Below, piece after piece: positions 16,226 through 23,834 of a stretch of DNA of 31,710 nucleotides. The first letter of the stretch is position 1. The number at the start of each line of letters is the position of its first letter. The DNA is from CAZGOM01 sp964527265 (GTDB lineage Bacteria > Planctomycetota > Phycisphaerae > Phycisphaerales > Phycisphaeraceae), in contig CAZGOM010000052.1 in NCBI GenBank assembly GCA_964527265.1, positions 1 to 31,710 on the forward strand. Direction: 5' to 3'. The notes under the pieces were generated by a model. The model made no database searches. It worked only from the letters and a program-made list of their open reading frames with translations, and was not told the origin of the DNA. A program made the position numbers and the translations under genes.

Positions 16226-16783
16226 TCAGACTGGCGGGAAGAGTCCATCAACCGTGGAATGAAAGCCCGGAAGGAGATCGGTACTGGGAATCTGGTCGGA
16301 TCCTTGGAGTTGTTGCGGTTGTCGGTTTTTTTGATGGATGGTGATGGTGCGGCGTTTGATATTGACGATCCACACCTGACGGCAACCGGCATTGAGCCAG
16401 AGTTGGATTTTGTCATCGACCTCGACGGCCCGGTCGCTTGGGGAAAGAACTTCGACGGCAAGGTCTGGGGCGCCGAAAAAGAAGCCTTTGGAGGAAGCAC
16501 TGTCAACGCGGGCTTTACCGACAAACGCAAAATCCGGCGCGAGAACGGTGTCGGGATTCTGTGCAATGAGAAACCCTGTTTCAGCGCCGAAAAAATCTCC
16601 CAAGTCGTGCTTGGCGATGTGTGCGACGAGAATGTGGCATATCCAAGCGGCAGCTTTGCCGTGCTCTTTTCCGGCTGGTGTCATGTTTGTAAGTTCCCCG
16701 TGAATGAGTTCGTGGCGCAACCCATCGCCTTGAAGGTCGAGCAATTGGTCAGCAGTCATGATGCTGTGGGTGACGGGGTTCAT
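16226..16783 (-). CDS. Uma2 family (DUF820) PD-(D/E)xK nuclease-fold protein
   Basis: 185 residues. The restriction-endonuclease-like core is visible: LAPDFAFVGK (Pro83-Asp84), APDLAVEVLSPSDRAVEVDDK with Glu111 and Lys125, then YL-type helix IQLWLNAG, and VWIVNIKRRTITIH. These are the catalytic-type residues of the family. Uma2 proteins are abundant in cyanobacteria and planctomycetes, and their true role is poorly known. Two starts are possible, ATG 16783 and ATG 16759 (MTADQLLDL, which looks like the usual family start). The first start lies in a duplicated heptamer ATGAACC. Tail-to-tail with the PcRGLX-like gene. Confidence 0.88.
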   Translation of the reverse strand: MNPVTHSIMTADQLLDLQGDGLRHELIHGELTNMTPAGKEHGKAAAWICHILVAHIAKHDLGDFFGAETGFLIAQNPDTVLAPDFAFVGKARVDSASSKGFFFGAPDLAVEVLSPSDRAVEVDDKIQLWLNAGCRQVWIVNIKRRTITIHQKNRQPQQLQGSDQIPSTDLLPGFHSTVDGLFPPV

Positions 16784-16790
16784 GGTTCAT
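16777..16790 (+). repeat. Duplicated heptamer at the 5' end of the Uma2 gene
   Basis: GGTTCAT occurs twice in tandem, followed by the related GATTGTA. Read on the minus strand it gives two ATGAACC units, so there are two ATG codons seven bases apart in different frames; only the one at 16783 leads into the Uma2 protein. Confidence 0.55.
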
Positions 16791-16854
16791 GATTGTATCC
16801 CATGGTGTGCTGAGGCCGAAGGGGAATGAATCGGCATGAATGCAGAAAGGCGCT

Positions 16855-17298
16855 ATGTTGTTGACGATGCTGCCGAAGGGACAAGGCATATCAGTGGTTT
16901 TGCTATTACGTTTATTGACGGCGTCGGTGTGGTTTGTGTTTGGGATTGGTTTTAAGGTGCTGAATCTTGTGCCGCGGCATCGTTTGATTGTGGCGGCTGT
17001 GCTGGGTGAGGCAGTGGCGGGGCCGGTGACGGTACTGATCGGAGTGGGGGAGGCGTTGATTGGGGTGTGGATTTTGAGCGGGATCAAGCCGCGGATTTGC
17101 GCGGCGGTGCAGACGGCGGCGATTGTGGCGATGAATGCTTTAGAACTGACGCTGGCAAAGCAGCATCTGCTGTCGCCATTGGGAATGGTGCTGGCGAATA
17201 CGGTGTTTTTGTCGATGGTTTGGTACAGCGCGGTGAAGGGGGAAGGGGCGAGCAAGATGCATGAGCGCGGTTCACCCGGCGAGGGCGATGTGGATTAA
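16855..17298 (+). CDS. DoxX-like small membrane protein
   Basis: 147 residues from ATG 16855, chosen because AAAGG lies five bases upstream; an in-frame ATG at 16840 without a ribosome site is the alternative. There are four predicted membrane helices: GISVVLLLRLLTASVWFVFG, LIVAAVLGEAVAGPVTVLIG with VGEALIGVWILSG, CAAVQTAAIVAMNALEL, and GMVLANTVFLSMVWYSAV. The pattern and the start 'LLRLLTASVWFVFGIGFKVL' fit the DoxX-like superfamily, whose members are inner-membrane proteins of mostly unknown role, sometimes linked to redox stress. The soluble C-tail is short and basic. Just upstream of the kdpD-like gene and on the same strand, 36 bases apart. Confidence 0.7.
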   Translation: MLLTMLPKGQGISVVLLLRLLTASVWFVFGIGFKVLNLVPRHRLIVAAVLGEAVAGPVTVLIGVGEALIGVWILSGIKPRICAAVQTAAIVAMNALELTLAKQHLLSPLGMVLANTVFLSMVWYSAVKGEGASKMHERGSPGEGDVD

Positions 17299-17334
17299 GA
17301 GGTTGTCCATCGAAAAGTTACCTACCATGTAGTC

Positions 17335-20235
17335 ATGGTGGACGAAAACAGGCCTAATCCGGAAGAGTTGCTCAAGCAGATTCAGAAAGCGGAAGCGCGG
17401 CAGAAGCGCGGGAAGCTGAAGGTGTTTTTTGGTGCTTCGGCGGGGGTGGGCAAGACGTATGCGATGCTTTCGGAGGGGCGTGAGGAGTATGAGGCGGGGA
17501 CGGAAGTGGTGGTGGGTTATGCCGAGCCCCATGCGCGGCCGGAGACGGAAGCGCTGCTTTTGGGGATGGAGATTTTGCCGTACAAGCGGGTGGAATACCG
17601 CGGGACTGAATTGAAAGAGTTTGACCTGGATGCTGCGCTGGGGAGAAAGCCAGCGCTGATCCTGGTGGACGAGCTGGCGCACACGAATGCACCGGGCATG
17701 CGGCACGCCAAGCGGTGGCAGGATATCGAAGAGCTTTTGCAGGCGGGCATCAATGTCTACACGACGCTGAATGTGCAGCACCTGGAAAGCCTTAATGACG
17801 TGGTGGCGCAGGTGACAGGCGTACGGGTGCGGGAGACCTTGCCGGACAACTTTTTTGAGCAGGCCGATGAAATCGAGCTGATCGATATTTCGGCGGATGA
17901 CCTTTTGGAGCGATTGACCGAGGGGAAGGTTTATTTGCCGGATGTGGCCGAGCGGGCGATGGAGAGCTTTTTTAAGAAGAGCAACCTGACGGCGCTGCGC
18001 GAATTGGCGCTGCGGGCGACGGCTGACCGGGTGGGCGCACAGGTGCAGTCTGCGCGGGAAGAGCAGTTTGTCAGGCAAGTGTGGCCGACGGCGGACCGCG
18101 TGCTGGTGTGCGTAAGCCCCAGCCCAACGACGCCGAAAGTGGTGCGGGCGGCCAAGCGGCTGGCCTCGTCACTTCGGGCGGAGTGGATGGCGGTTTATGT
18201 GGAGACGCCGAAACTGCGGGAGATGAGCGAAAAGAGCAAAAACCGGCTGCTTTCGTTCCTGCGCCTGGCGGAGCGTTTAGGCGCTGAGACGGTGAATTTG
18301 TCGGGGCATAACATCGCCGAGGAGATCGTCAATTACGCGCGACAGCGCAATGCGACCAAGATTGTGGTGGGCAAGCCCGACCGGCCGCGGATTCTGGACA
18401 TGCTTCTGGGATCGATGGTGGATGACCTGATTCGTAAGTCCGGCGATATCGATGTGTATGTGATTCGCGGCCTGGCGTCGGATGCGCCGGAGGACGAGCC
18501 GACCAGCCATAAGAACCGGCCGGCGGAGGCCTCTCGCAAACCGGCGTTTTTACAGGCGACGATCACCGTGCTGGCATGCACGATGGCATCGTGGGCGATG
18601 AACAGCGTGTGGGCGGGGTTTGATCCGGCCACCTACATGATGGTGTACCTGCTGGGCGTGGTGCTGGTGGCGTCGCGCTATGGGCGAGGGGTGTCGGCAT
18701 ATGCTTCGATCCTGAGCGTGATGCTGCTGAGTTTCTTTTTTGTTGAGCCGCGGATGAGCTTTACGATCGCGAACTTCCAGTATGGGTTCACTCTGCTGGT
18801 GATGCTGGGGGTGAGCTGGGTGATCGGAACGCTAACGGTACGGCAAAGGGAGTTTGCGGATGCATCACGGGAGCGGGCACGGCGGACGGAAGCGCTGTAC
18901 CGCATGGTGGAGCAACTGGCGGATGCGCACAGCATCTCGGGAATCATGACTATCGCGGTGCGCCATCTGGAATCCAGCTTTGACTGCAAGGTGCAGATCT
19001 ATATTCCCGATAAGGATGGACGGCTGCATTTACGAGCCGTGTCCGGCTTGCCCGGAAACCAGCCGAAAGTGGAGATGGGGGTGGCGCAGTGGGTGTTTGA
19101 CCACCAGAAAATGGCGGGTGCTGGGACGGACACGCTGCCTGCGTCGGAATCCAGCTACATGCTGCTGGCCACGGGCAACATGAATCTGGGAGTGCTGGGC
19201 GTGCAGTCGCGGCAATCGATGGAACTGGTGCTTGCGCCGGAACAGCGGAACCTGCTGGATGCATTTGCCGATCAGATCGCCATGGCTGTGCAGCGGCACC
19301 AACTGGGCGACGAGGCCAGGCGATCCCACGTGCAGGCGGAGACCGAGCGGCTCAGAAGCACGCTGCTTAGCACTGTGTCCAACGATTTGATGTATCCGCT
19401 GAGCGCGATTCATGATGCCTCGGTGACGCTTCTTTCCAAGCGCGATATGAATGAAGGCGAGCGTAAGGAAGCGTATGAGACCATCAATGAGGAGAGCGAG
19501 CGGCTGGGCCGCCTGGTGACAAACCTGATGGAGGCGACGAAAATTGAATCAGGTGCGGTGAAATTGAGGAAGGAAATACAGCCGATCGGGCCGATCATTG
19601 ATGCGGTGCTGGATCGGTTTGAGAAGCGGCTGGTCGGGCGACCGGTGGAGAAGCGGATCCCGTCGGATATGCCGGATGTGCCTGTGGATGGGCCGCTGAT
19701 GGAGCATGTTTTGGGAAATATGCTGGAGAACGCGCTTAAGTACAGCCCCGCGGGGACAGCGATTGAGTTTATCGTGAGCCGCGTGGACAGCAGTTTGAGG
19801 ATTGACCTTGCGGATTACGGCCCGGGAATTCCACCGGGACAGGAGAAGCTGATTTTTGAAAAGTTCCAGCGTGGATCGAATGTTGGATTGGGACTGATCG
19901 GCGACAAGAAGCCCACGGCTGGGGTCGGGCTGGGGCTGGCGATCTGTAAAGGAATGGTGGAGACGCACGGCGGGACGCTGTCGGTATCGAACCGGATGGC
20001 GCCGGGGACGTACGGTAAGACAGGGGCGGTGTTCACGATCATGCTGCCCCTGCAGATGCCGGGTGAAACGGCGGCTGCCGCGGCTGCGCCACAGCCGGCT
20101 GAGCCGCAGGTGGTGCATGTGGTGCCAGAAGAGACGGGGCACGTGCGCCAGTCGGATGCGTCGGATGATTCTTCGGCGTTTGGAGCGCCGCCCAATGAAG
20201 GGGATCATTCCAGCGAAGAGAGGCACCATGAGTGA
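17335..20235 (+). CDS. kdpD: KdpD-type sensor kinase lacking the phosphoacceptor histidine
   Basis: 966 residues (E. coli KdpD is 894). Residues 28-235: KdpD N-domain with Walker A GASAGVGKT (33-41) and LILVDELAHTN (108-118). About 248-380: universal-stress-like domain (RVLVCVSPSPTTPK, KIVVGKPDRPR). About 403-505: four membrane helices (DUF4118). About 530-665: GAF-like. About 665-900: kinase core. The H-box reads VSNDLMYPLS where KdpD has SHDLRTPL, so the phospho-accepting His is Asn683 and the next residues are also changed. N-box (MLENALKYSP), G1 (DYGPGIP) and G2 (GVGLGLAICKG) are intact, so ATP binding may remain. It has an Ala-rich C-tail. No kdpE, kdpFABC or other regulator is in the window. 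It overlaps the alpha/beta hydrolase gene by eight bases. Autophosphorylation is doubtful; sensing or ATP-dependent binding may persist. Confidence 0.92.
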   Translation: MVDENRPNPEELLKQIQKAEARQKRGKLKVFFGASAGVGKTYAMLSEGREEYEAGTEVVVGYAEPHARPETEALLLGMEILPYKRVEYRGTELKEFDLDAALGRKPALILVDELAHTNAPGMRHAKRWQDIEELLQAGINVYTTLNVQHLESLNDVVAQVTGVRVRETLPDNFFEQADEIELIDISADDLLERLTEGKVYLPDVAERAMESFFKKSNLTALRELALRATADRVGAQVQSAREEQFVRQVWPTADRVLVCVSPSPTTPKVVRAAKRLASSLRAEWMAVYVETPKLREMSEKSKNRLLSFLRLAERLGAETVNLSGHNIAEEIVNYARQRNATKIVVGKPDRPRILDMLLGSMVDDLIRKSGDIDVYVIRGLASDAPEDEPTSHKNRPAEASRKPAFLQATITVLACTMASWAMNSVWAGFDPATYMMVYLLGVVLVASRYGRGVSAYASILSVMLLSFFFVEPRMSFTIANFQYGFTLLVMLGVSWVIGTLTVRQREFADASRERARRTEALYRMVEQLADAHSISGIMTIAVRHLESSFDCKVQIYIPDKDGRLHLRAVSGLPGNQPKVEMGVAQWVFDHQKMAGAGTDTLPASESSYMLLATGNMNLGVLGVQSRQSMELVLAPEQRNLLDAFADQIAMAVQRHQLGDEARRSHVQAETERLRSTLLSTVSNDLMYPLSAIHDASVTLLSKRDMNEGERKEAYETINEESERLGRLVTNLMEATKIESGAVKLRKEIQPIGPIIDAVLDRFEKRLVGRPVEKRIPSDMPDVPVDGPLMEHVLGNMLENALKYSPAGTAIEFIVSRVDSSLRIDLADYGPGIPPGQEKLIFEKFQRGSNVGLGLIGDKKPTAGVGLGLAICKGMVETHGGTLSVSNRMAPGTYGKTGAVFTIMLPLQMPGETAAAAAAPQPAEPQVVHVVPEETGHVRQSDASDDSSAFGAPPNEGDHSSEERHHE

Positions 20236-21148
20236 AGCCATTGTGAGTGAGACTGATGGCGGGCGGGACTACGTGATGCCGCAGTGGCTGGCACGGGGGA
20301 TTTGCATGCTGAGTTTGAGGATGCCCCGCTTTTCGCTGGTGAAGGTGGTGGATCTGGCGCATGTGGTGCGGTTTGGGCGTATGGCGGGGTTTTGCGCTGT
20401 GGAAGCGCGGGGCTCGGATGGCGTGGCGCTTCAGGGGGCGTTTGTACCCGGAGTGAAGAAAAATGATGGAGTCAAACGGTTGCCGGTGTTGTTTGCGCAT
20501 GGGATTTATCAGATCAAGGAATCCAATTCATGGCTGCTGAGGCATTTGGTGGCCAACGGGTTTGATGTGCTGGCAGTGGATTTGCGGGCGCATGGAAGAA
20601 GCCGCGGAATCGGCACGACATTTGGGGTCAGAGAGCGGGATGACTTGTCGCGGATGGCGGATGAGGCGCAAAAGAGGGGGTTGATCAGTGAACGTTACAT
20701 CGCGATGGGGCTGAGCCTGGGGGCCGGGTCAGTGTTGCAGCATGCGGCCGTGGATGCGCGCGTGGCGGGTGTTTGCGCGATTGCACCGTTCCGGGATGTC
20801 ACAGCGGCGGTGACGTCATACCGGGACAAGTATTTTGCGTATGTGACACGCAGGCGAGTGCTGGAGTCATTCGCTTACGCGGCAAAGAGCGTCGGGTTTG
20901 CCATGGCGGACGCTTCAAGCGTGGAAGCGGCCAAGCGGCTGAAGGTGCCGGTGAAATACCTGGTGGGCGATCAGGACACGAACCTGGGATATGCGTTGCA
21001 CACCAAGCCGTTGTACGACGCGACGCCTGCGGGATTAGGAGAGATTCAGGTGATTCCGGGGGCGACGCACTTTAATATTCACAAAGGCGGGTTTGAGACG
21101 TTTAACCGGGGCGTACTGGAGTTTTGTGGACGCTTGAGCATGGGATAA
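20228..21148 (+). CDS. Alpha/beta hydrolase
   Basis: 306 residues from ATG 20228, the start that overlaps the kdpD-like stop (ATGAGTGA), so it is translationally coupled. The fold markers are LPVLFAHGIYQ (oxyanion loop, about 85-95), LAVDLRAHGRSRG, nucleophile elbow GLSLGAGS with Ser163, the acid in VGDQDT (about 247-251), and His281 or His285 in ATHFNIHKGG. The N-terminal 60 residues have a short hydrophobic stretch that could be a weak membrane anchor. The substrate is unknown; the serine-hydrolase triad looks complete. Coupling to a KdpD-type sensor is unusual. Confidence 0.85.
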   Translation: MSEAIVSETDGGRDYVMPQWLARGICMLSLRMPRFSLVKVVDLAHVVRFGRMAGFCAVEARGSDGVALQGAFVPGVKKNDGVKRLPVLFAHGIYQIKESNSWLLRHLVANGFDVLAVDLRAHGRSRGIGTTFGVRERDDLSRMADEAQKRGLISERYIAMGLSLGAGSVLQHAAVDARVAGVCAIAPFRDVTAAVTSYRDKYFAYVTRRRVLESFAYAAKSVGFAMADASSVEAAKRLKVPVKYLVGDQDTNLGYALHTKPLYDATPAGLGEIQVIPGATHFNIHKGGFETFNRGVLEFCGRLSMG

Positions 21149-21159
21149 TCAGGCGACGG

Positions 21160-21627
21160 TCAGGCGTCGTTGGCTTCGAACATGGCTTTGACCGAGGGGC
21201 GCAGCAGAACGACGAGGGAAAAGACACCCAGCGCGGTTCCCAGGGGGAAAGACATGCAGGTGAAGCAGGCGATGATGAAGCAGAAGACATAGGATTTTTG
21301 CCGGGCGAAATTCTTTCCCGCGAGATAGTAAACATAGGTGATGGCGGCGGCAAAGATGAGTGCTGGAACGATGAAGCACGCAAACATGGATATGAAGGCA
21401 AACACGCCGGCAGCCCCGGATGCGCCGTGTTTGCTGCCGGAGGCGGCGGCCCCAAGGAGGCCGATGCCCAGAATGACAAGAAGGGCAAGAATGCAGATCA
21501 GGGTGATAAAACCCTGAAACCCGGCCAGAACGTAGTAAAAAGTGGACAGCAATTTGAGATGTTGCTGGTCTTGCTGCTGGTTTTGTTGCGGCACTTGTTG
21601 CTGCACTTGGTCTTGATCCTGATTCAT
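21160..21627 (-). CDS. Small membrane protein of unknown function with Gln-rich N-terminus
   Basis: 155 residues from ATG 21627, the start with an AAGG upstream. The first 23 residues are almost all Gln, Asp, Asn and Val (MNQDQDQVQQQVPQQNQQQD), then come three to four membrane helices: FQGFITLICILALLVILGIG, GVFAFISMFACFIVPALIFA with AAITYVYYLAG, and FCFIIACFTCMSFPLG-to-GVFSLVVLL. I do not recognise a named family; the Tyr/Phe-rich helices and the final LLRPSVKAMFEAN resemble small planctomycete membrane proteins of unknown role. Tail-to-tail with the alpha/beta hydrolase, with only 11 bases between stops. Confidence 0.75.
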   Translation of the reverse strand: MNQDQDQVQQQVPQQNQQQDQQHLKLLSTFYYVLAGFQGFITLICILALLVILGIGLLGAAASGSKHGASGAAGVFAFISMFACFIVPALIFAAAITYVYYLAGKNFARQKSYVFCFIIACFTCMSFPLGTALGVFSLVVLLRPSVKAMFEANDA

Positions 21628-21735
21628 GTCTAGATGCCTTTTTTTTGGCAGATGAAGAATGACCTTATACCATGGCCGCGCCTTATCGCAGCAGGCTCGC
21701 GACGATTCGACGCAATACGTGATCGTACTCTCAGA

Positions 21736-21795
21736 TATAATTTCAGCCCTCAGGCGTTGCGCCTGACCCTCTTTTTTTAGCCAAGGCGAAGCCTC
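21736..21795 (+). promoter_or_regulatory. Leader of the aldo/keto reductase: -10 box and two hairpins
   Basis: A perfect TATAAT at 21736-21741 has no clear -35. Then a 7-bp hairpin TCAGGCG-TTG-CGCCTGA (21750-21766), five bases and a run of seven T (21772-21778). Then a small hairpin AGGC-GAA-GCCT (21784-21794) covers the AAGG ribosome site nine bases before ATG 21796. It could be a terminator or attenuator, or a 5' stabilising stem; I cannot tell which. Confidence 0.5.
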
Positions 21796-22857
21796 ATGGA
21801 ATACCGCAAGATCCCCGGAACCGAATTGAACGTCAGCCTCCTGGCGTACGGCAACTTCATCTTTGGGACCAACTGGTGGGGCGAATTCACCGACAGCGAA
21901 GGCGTGCGCCTGCAAAACAAGGCTTTTGACCTGGGGGTGAATTTCTTTGATTCGGCCGCGGCTTACGGCAACGGCCGCGCCGAGCGTCTGCTGGCGCAGA
22001 CCATCAAATACGCCGGGCGTGACAACCTGATTATTTCCACCAAGTTCGGCTACGACTTCTACTTCGACCCCGGTGAACAGGGCGGGCACCGCGAACGCCG
22101 CCAGGATTTCACTCCCGCCTTCATGCGCTACGACCTGGAAAAGTCACTCGAGCGTCTGGAAATCGACTGCATTGATCTTTATCAGGGGCACAACCTCAAG
22201 CTCACCCAGTTCCGTGACGATATTCCCGAGACGATGGAGAAGTTCGTCAAGGAAGGCAAAATCCGGTATTGGGGCGTCGCGCTGGGCCCGGCGATTGGGT
22301 GGCGCGAAGAAGGGTATCGGTCGTTCACCGATTGGGATGCTGCTGTGGTGCAGACGGTTTTCAATATGTATGAGCAGGACCCGGGGCGGGAGTTTTGCGA
22401 AGTCGCCGCCAAACGCGGCCGCGGCGGCGTGATCGCCCGTGTGCCCACCAACTCCGGCATTCTCGATGACGAATTTAAAACCCCCACCTACAAATTCCCC
22501 GACTGGGACCATCGCAAATTCCGCGACCGCAACTGGCTGGTGTACGGCATTCAAAAGAACGATGTCGTCCGTCCCATGGCTGATTCGCTGGGGCTCTCTC
22601 TGCGCCAGTTTGCCCTCAAGTGGCTGGCCAGTTTCCCCACGCTGGTGAGCATTGAGCCCAACATCACCAATGATGCGGAACTGGAAGACTGCGTCAAAGG
22701 CTGTGACGGCAGGCCGCTTCCGGCAGCGATGCTCAAGCAGCTTGAGCATCTTTACAGCGTCGATTTCTACATGGGAGAGGGCGCGCACCCCTGCAACTGG
22801 AAAAGCAGCGTGACGCCAGACGGCGTGATCCGCTCCGGCTACAAACCCGTCGTCTAA
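21796..22857 (+). CDS. Aldo/keto reductase
   Basis: 353-residue AKR of the YgdS/YajO-like group: an NAD(P)H-dependent oxidoreductase with a TIM-barrel fold in the cytoplasm. The catalytic tetrad is complete: Asp52 and Tyr57 (FFDSAAAYGNG), Lys83 (STKFGY), His132 (DLYQGHN). There is an extended loop after Lys83 (a segment with DPGEQGGHRERRQ) and a C-terminal extension to GYKPVV. It keeps the phylogeny-typical LGVNFFDSA and IRYWGVA motifs. The third-codon-position composition is C-rich, unlike the G-rich genes before it. Its leader has two hairpins. It converges on a conserved unknown gene and overlaps it by four bases. Substrate unknown. Confidence 0.93.
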   Translation: MEYRKIPGTELNVSLLAYGNFIFGTNWWGEFTDSEGVRLQNKAFDLGVNFFDSAAAYGNGRAERLLAQTIKYAGRDNLIISTKFGYDFYFDPGEQGGHRERRQDFTPAFMRYDLEKSLERLEIDCIDLYQGHNLKLTQFRDDIPETMEKFVKEGKIRYWGVALGPAIGWREEGYRSFTDWDAAVVQTVFNMYEQDPGREFCEVAAKRGRGGVIARVPTNSGILDDEFKTPTYKFPDWDHRKFRDRNWLVYGIQKNDVVRPMADSLGLSLRQFALKWLASFPTLVSIEPNITNDAELEDCVKGCDGRPLPAAMLKQLEHLYSVDFYMGEGAHPCNWKSSVTPDGVIRSGYKPVV

Positions 22858-23321
22858 ATTTTCTGGTTTGCGCACCACGTGGCCAGCGTGAGCCACTCGG
22901 CCTGCTGAAGTGCGATCAACGCTGACGGCGCTTGTTTTTGTGCGTGTGCTTTCTCCACGGCATCCACGAACGACGCCGCGTTATAGCTCGGCGGAATCAC
23001 TGCCATCGCCGGGTGATTTCCCGCACGGCGGAACCAATACTTGGAATTGGCGAAATCGCCCTCGCGCCGATGCAGGATGGCGTGCCAGAAATCAAACGTC
23101 GGCGTGCCTTCATGGGCCTGGCAGATGGCGTGCGCTTTGTCGAGATCGTCGGCAAACAGCCATAGCCCCGCGGCGTATGCCGTCTTGCTTTCGCTCGCCA
23201 GATTCGCAATGTGCTGGTGAAGCGGGCCGGTTGCAGAGGCGTCGACGACCAGCCCGTGAAGTACGGATTCCAGGGGGAAGGCTTTCAGTAACGCTGCGGT
23301 GGTGGGGTCGATCTGCGTCAT
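22854..23321 (-). CDS. Conserved protein of unknown function
   Basis: 155 residues, no signal peptide and no membrane helix. The centre carries a conserved-looking block: TAYAAGLWLFADDLDKAH, then HEGTPTFDFWHAILHRREG, then FANSKYWFRRAGNHPA. The alternation of hydrophobic and short helices with W/H/E/R residues suggests an alpha-helical, repeat-like fold such as a single TPR-type unit. I recognise this type as an uncharacterised protein found scattered in bacteria and fungi but do not know a function. Divergent from the Nudix gene, with 44 bases between starts, and overlapping the aldo/keto reductase 3' end. Confidence 0.75.
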   Translation of the reverse strand: MTQIDPTTAALLKAFPLESVLHGLVVDASATGPLHQHIANLASESKTAYAAGLWLFADDLDKAHAICQAHEGTPTFDFWHAILHRREGDFANSKYWFRRAGNHPAMAVIPPSYNAASFVDAVEKAHAQKQAPSALIALQQAEWLTLATWCANQKI

Positions 23322-23365
23322 GGCGACCGATCTTAACCTCCTTCAGAGCGGATAGAATTACACGT

Positions 23366-23815
23366 ATGACAGATCCTGCGAAACGGCATTACTTTCCTGA
23401 CGGACATCTTCACGGAGTGGTGGGGGCGTGTCAGCGGTCGGATGGACGCTGGCTGCTGATTCGCAGGTCGGTCAATGTCGCCGCGCCGCGCCAGATCTGC
23501 TTCCCCGGCGGGGGCATGGAAGCGGGTGAAAAGCATGAAGAAACGCTGGTGCGCGAATTATGGGAAGAACTAGGCGCGCGGGTTTCACCTATTAAACACA
23601 TCTGGCATTGCATCGTGCCGGAACGAAAACTCACGCTTTGGGGTTGGCTGGCGAAATTGGAGAGCGAAGAGATCAAGCACGACCCTTATGAAGTGGAAGA
23701 ACCGCTTTGGATGACGCTCGATGAGATTGAAGCGCATCCGGAGGTGATGAAGAACACGGAGCTCTTTGTCGCCGAGATTCGCAAGGCGCTGGGGCAAGAG
23801 GGCAAGGCAGGTTAA
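23366..23815 (+). CDS. Nudix hydrolase
   Basis: 149 residues. The complete Nudix box GGMEAGEKHEETLVRELWEEL-GA (GX5EX7REUXEEXGU) is at about residues 49-71, so it should bind Mg2+ and split nucleoside diphosphate-linked compounds. Other fold features: an N-terminal HLHGVVGACQ strand, WLLIRRSVNVAAPRQICFPGG, and VEEPLWMTLDEIEAHPEV. The pattern is close to ADP-ribose or (d)NTP-type housecleaning enzymes, but the substrate is not evident. It lies 19 bases upstream of the NAD synthetase gene on the same strand, so an NAD-related substrate is a reasonable guess. Confidence 0.92.
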   Translation: MTDPAKRHYFPDGHLHGVVGACQRSDGRWLLIRRSVNVAAPRQICFPGGGMEAGEKHEETLVRELWEELGARVSPIKHIWHCIVPERKLTLWGWLAKLESEEIKHDPYEVEEPLWMTLDEIEAHPEVMKNTELFVAEIRKALGQEGKAG

Positions 23816-23834
23816 ATCCCTTACAATTGGCGCC

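Noticed and set aside
17335..20235. A normal KdpDE potassium system
   Set aside because: No kdpE or kdpFABC genes in the window and the H-box lacks its histidine.
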